Positions 14,080 through 16,531 of a stretch of 16,531 nt of DNA are shown piece by piece. The position numbers and the translations under genes are program-made. Source of the stretch: Prevotella sp. (GTDB taxonomy: Bacteria > Bacteroidota > Bacteroidia > Bacteroidales > Bacteroidaceae); NCBI GenBank assembly GCA_022732315.1, contig JAIJUV010000043.1, positions 1 to 16,531 on the forward strand. Reading direction: 5' to 3'. Under the pieces are notes generated by a model. The model saw only the letters and a list, made by a program, of their open reading frames with translations. It was not told the origin of the DNA and did not search any database. How positions within the stretch are numbered: position 1 is the first letter of the stretch; each line of letters starts with the position of its first letter.

Positions 14080-16227
14080 ATGTATTCAAGATATTTGTTG
14101 CTCAGTGCCTTGTTGGTTGCCGGCGCTGAAGCTTATGCAAAAAATGAGAATATTTCCATCTCATCAGCGGAATCCATTTCTTCTGTGAAATCCATCTCTT
14201 CTGCGGATTCCATTTCCTCATCTGATTCCATTTTCAAGGACGAGGAGTTGAAGGAGGTGAAGATTGTGGCCCGAAAGGCGGGAACTTCCCGACTGGCTGG
14301 GGCTGTGAATGGCATTGCCGTGAACAAGGATGAACTCTTCAAGGCGGCGTGCTGCAACCTGGGCGAGAGCTTCACCACCAATCCTTCGGTAGATGTGGCT
14401 TATAATGATGCGACCACTGGAGCCAGACAGATTAAACTGCTCGGTCTTTCAGGCACTTACGTGCAGATGCTTACCGAGAATCTGCCTAATTTCCGTGGTG
14501 CTGCCATCCCTTACGCCCTGGGCTATGTGCCGGGACCCTGGATGAAGGGCATCCAGGTGTCGAAGGGTAGTGCTTCGGTGAAGAACGGCTACGAGTCGAT
14601 TACGGGTCAGATTAACGTGGATTATCTGCAGCCTGAGGATGAACAGCAGGTGGAGGTGAATCTCTTTGGCGATACGAAGAGTCGAATAGAGGCGAATGCC
14701 GATGCCAATGTGCATCTGTCAGAAAAGTGGGCTACGGAGATTCTGCTTCATCATGAGAATATTCTGAAAAATCATGATGATAATGGCGATGGCTTCTTCG
14801 ATATGCCGGGCAGGGAACAGTATAATGTGCAGAACCGCTGGGTGTATAAGGGGGAAAAGTACATCTTTCATGGTGGATTAGGCGCCTTGAAGGAGATTAG
14901 AACGAGCGGACAGGATGAAGATCATCTGAACTCTCATGCTTCTGCTTCATCTTCTGACTCTCAGAATCTCTTCAGAATCAAGCTTCATACCAACCGCTAT
15001 GAGGGCTATATGAAGCATGCTTTCATTCTGAATTGTGAGCACGGCACGAACATCGCCCTGATGTCTTCGGCTTCTATGCACCAATTGGATGCGCAGTATG
15101 GAAATAAATTTTATTATCTCAACGAGAAGAATCTCTATGGTTCGCTGATGTTTGAAACGAACTTTACCCAGCAGCACAATCTCTCCGTGGGGTTGAGCGT
15201 GAACCATGATTATCTGGGGCAGCGCACGAATGTGAATGTCATTCCCTATGCGTCGATAGATGGTAATCATCCTTATATCTTGCCTGAGATGCAGCGCCTG
15301 AACGAGAAGGAGACTACTCCCGGTGCTTACGCCCAATATACCTATACTTTAGGCTCCAAGCTCACGGCGATGGCAGGTGTGCGTTTAGATTATAGCTCCA
15401 TCTATGGTAATTTCTTTACACCTCGTTTTCACTTGAAGTATTCGCCTGTAGATGCTGTCAGCATCCGATTATCTGCCGGAAAGGGCTATCGCACGGTATT
15501 CGGTTTGGCGGAGTACAACTATCTGCTGGCGAGTGGAAGAGAACTTCAGCTTTCAGGTGATGGTCTGAAGCAGGAGGAGGCCTGGAACTATGGGGTCAGC
15601 ACGGCCTTCTATATCCCTCTGTTTTCCAAGACTTTGAAGCTGAATGCCGAGTATTACTATACCGACTTCAAGAATCAGGCAGTGGTGGATTACGATTATC
15701 ATAGTGGCTACATCCTGATAGATAACCTGCAGGGCAAGTCTTATTCTCATACCTTTCAGATTGATGCATCCTATCCCTTGCTCAAGGGTTTGGAGGTTAC
15801 GGCAGCTTATCGTCTGAACGATGTGAAATGTTCTTACGGAATTAAGAATGAGCTGAAGGAGAAACCGCTTACTAGCAAGTACAAGGCGCTTTTCACCGCT
15901 TCTTACAAAACCCCATTGGCGTTGTGGCAGTTTGACGCCACGGTGCAGTTGAATGGTGGCGGAAGGAATCCGGAGCCTTATCAGTTGGCAGATGGAACCC
16001 CATCGTGGTCGTCTAGATTTCATAGCTTCGAGCAGGTGAGTGCCCAGATTACCAGATGGTTCCGTCATTGGAGCATCTATGTGGGAGGCGAGAATCTGAC
16101 GGGTTTCAAGCAGAAGACTCCTATCTATGGTGCTGCTCAGCCATGGGGCAAGGGTTTCGAGCCTACCCTGATCTGGGGTCCAGTGGAAGGCAGAATGTTC
16201 TATGCTGGAGTAAGAGTGAAGATTTAA
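14080..16227 (+). CDS. TonB-dependent outer-membrane receptor, probably for a metal
   Basis: The 715-residue protein has a signal peptide ending near A20, then four hexapeptide repeats SISSxx (residues 26-49) and a start of a fifth. A TonB-box-like ELKEVKIVA follows at about 56-64, the plug domain at about 65-185 (QIKLLGLSGTYVQML, then YESITGQINVDYL) and a 22-strand-type barrel to the end (VRVKI). Adjacent cysteines C91-C92 sit in the plug. An EF-hand-like loop DDNGDGFFDMP begins near residue 233, a common feature of this receptor group. It lacks the N-terminal carboxypeptidase-like domain of SusC proteins. Position between the MHC peptide and an HMA protein suggests copper or another soft metal as ligand; that is inference from context. 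Siderophore or cobalamin uptake is less likely. Confidence 0.9.
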   Translation: MYSRYLLLSALLVAGAEAYAKNENISISSAESISSVKSISSADSISSSDSIFKDEELKEVKIVARKAGTSRLAGAVNGIAVNKDELFKAACCNLGESFTTNPSVDVAYNDATTGARQIKLLGLSGTYVQMLTENLPNFRGAAIPYALGYVPGPWMKGIQVSKGSASVKNGYESITGQINVDYLQPEDEQQVEVNLFGDTKSRIEANADANVHLSEKWATEILLHHENILKNHDDNGDGFFDMPGREQYNVQNRWVYKGEKYIFHGGLGALKEIRTSGQDEDHLNSHASASSSDSQNLFRIKLHTNRYEGYMKHAFILNCEHGTNIALMSSASMHQLDAQYGNKFYYLNEKNLYGSLMFETNFTQQHNLSVGLSVNHDYLGQRTNVNVIPYASIDGNHPYILPEMQRLNEKETTPGAYAQYTYTLGSKLTAMAGVRLDYSSIYGNFFTPRFHLKYSPVDAVSIRLSAGKGYRTVFGLAEYNYLLASGRELQLSGDGLKQEEAWNYGVSTAFYIPLFSKTLKLNAEYYYTDFKNQAVVDYDYHSGYILIDNLQGKSYSHTFQIDASYPLLKGLEVTAAYRLNDVKCSYGIKNELKEKPLTSKYKALFTASYKTPLALWQFDATVQLNGGGRNPEPYQLADGTPSWSSRFHSFEQVSAQITRWFRHWSIYVGGENLTGFKQKTPIYGAAQPWGKGFEPTLIWGPVEGRMFYAGVRVKI
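14155..14226 (+). repeat. 18-bp tandem repeat, four copies, in the receptor gene
   Basis: Units begin at 14155, 14173, 14191 and 14209, each TCCATYTCNTC followed by a variable end, and a degenerate fifth starts at 14227. The unit length is a multiple of three, so copy-number change keeps frame and only alters the linker between the signal peptide and the TonB-box region. Confidence 0.85.
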
Positions 16228-16267
16228 TTTAAAGAATAGAATAAAGATTTAAAGAATAGGATTAAGA
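16228..16267 (+). repeat. 20-bp tandem duplication before the HMA gene
   Basis: TTTAAAGAATAGAATAAAGA (16228-16247) is followed at once by a copy differing at two positions (16248-16267). It forms most of the 62-base gap between the receptor stop and the HMA protein start, and probably arose by slippage. No promoter box is visible, so the two genes likely share a message. Confidence 0.8.
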
Positions 16268-16289
16268 TTTGGTTTTAAAATATAAGAGT

Positions 16290-16531
16290 ATGAAAAAGAT
16301 TTTATTAATGTTTGTGATGATGATGGTGGCAATGGTTAGCTTTGCCAAGGACATCAAGACTGTGGTTTTCACAACAACCCCTCAGATGCACTGTGCGGCT
16401 TGTGAGAACAAGATTAAGAGCAACCTCCGTTTTGAGAAGGGTATCAAGAGTATCGAGACCTCGGTTCCTAACCAGACGGTAACCGTAGAATATAATGCCG
16501 ATAAGACTACTCCCGAGAAGCTTCAGAAGGG
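16290..16531 (+). CDS. Secreted heavy-metal-associated (HMA) domain protein, 3' end outside window
   Basis: The first 80 codons are present. A signal peptide ends near residue 19 (VSFA), followed by an HMA fold of the ferredoxin-like type: strand KTVVFTT, the metal-binding loop MHCAAC at residues 33-38, helix ENKIKSNL, and strand QTVTVEYNA. C35 and C38 are the canonical copper(I)/soft-metal ligands. HMA proteins carry or buffer such metals; the signal peptide places this one in the periplasm, unlike cytoplasmic CopZ. It follows the TonB receptor by 62 bases and should act with it. The reading is clear although the end is missing. Confidence 0.92.
   Translation, partial: MKKILLMFVMMMVAMVSFAKDIKTVVFTTTPQMHCAACENKIKSNLRFEKGIKSIETSVPNQTVTVEYNADKTTPEKLQK

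Overview
The window looks like chromosomal DNA of a Bacteroidota bacterium, most likely Prevotellaceae (Prevotella/Segatella type). The evidence is promoters of the Bacteroidetes class (-33 TTTG/TTG and -7 TAnnTTTG), few Shine-Dalgarno sites, a pyrophosphate-dependent phosphofructokinase, a large golvesin/xanthan-lyase-like amidase, an OmpP1/FadL-type porin and a Bacteroidetes-type metal TonB receptor. This placement rests on recognising families and promoters by eye, not on a database search.

Left part (1-6750, minus strand). A truncated reading frame leaves the window at base 1, behind an array of short phased GTGGYAATA repeats (98-211). Then comes a probable five-gene unit read right to left: a small helical protein (6410-6679), a PlsC-like acyltransferase (5777-6334), a secreted split-domain amidase (2919-5663), a 113-residue hypothetical protein (2559-2900) and a YgiQ radical SAM protein (239-2548). 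The last three are separated by only 18 and 10 bases. One good promoter (6721-6750) lies ahead of the first gene. An 87-bp triple-palindrome element sits between the acyltransferase and the amidase.

Centre (6823-10737). PPi-phosphofructokinase (glycolysis) and a membrane-anchored GH25 muramidase run rightward from a TAAATTTG promoter and end at a strong hairpin at 9481-9518. prmA (ribosomal protein L11 methyltransferase) converges on that hairpin from the right. The 292-bp gap after prmA holds its promoter and two tandem rightward -7 boxes.

Right part (10738-16531, plus strand). A secreted Trp/Tyr/Gly-rich low-complexity protein precedes an OmpP1/FadL-family outer-membrane protein; the second copy of the 87-bp element, in opposite orientation, lies between them. 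The 444-bp gap that follows contains what looks like a free-standing small RNA gene (promoter 13542-13573, GUGA-loop terminator 13721-13754). It is followed by a probable metal-handling operon: a 45-residue membrane peptide with a Met-His-Cys motif whose stop codon abuts the next start, a TonB-dependent receptor, and a secreted heavy-metal-associated (MHCAAC) protein cut by the window end. I infer that these three bind, take up or buffer a soft metal such as copper across the envelope.

The items most worth a second look are the small RNA candidate, the three-gene metal cassette with its tiny leader protein, the pair of 87-bp palindromic elements, the phased repeat array at the left edge and the aromatic-repeat secreted protein. 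I found no phage, CRISPR array, tRNA, rRNA or intact insertion sequence.
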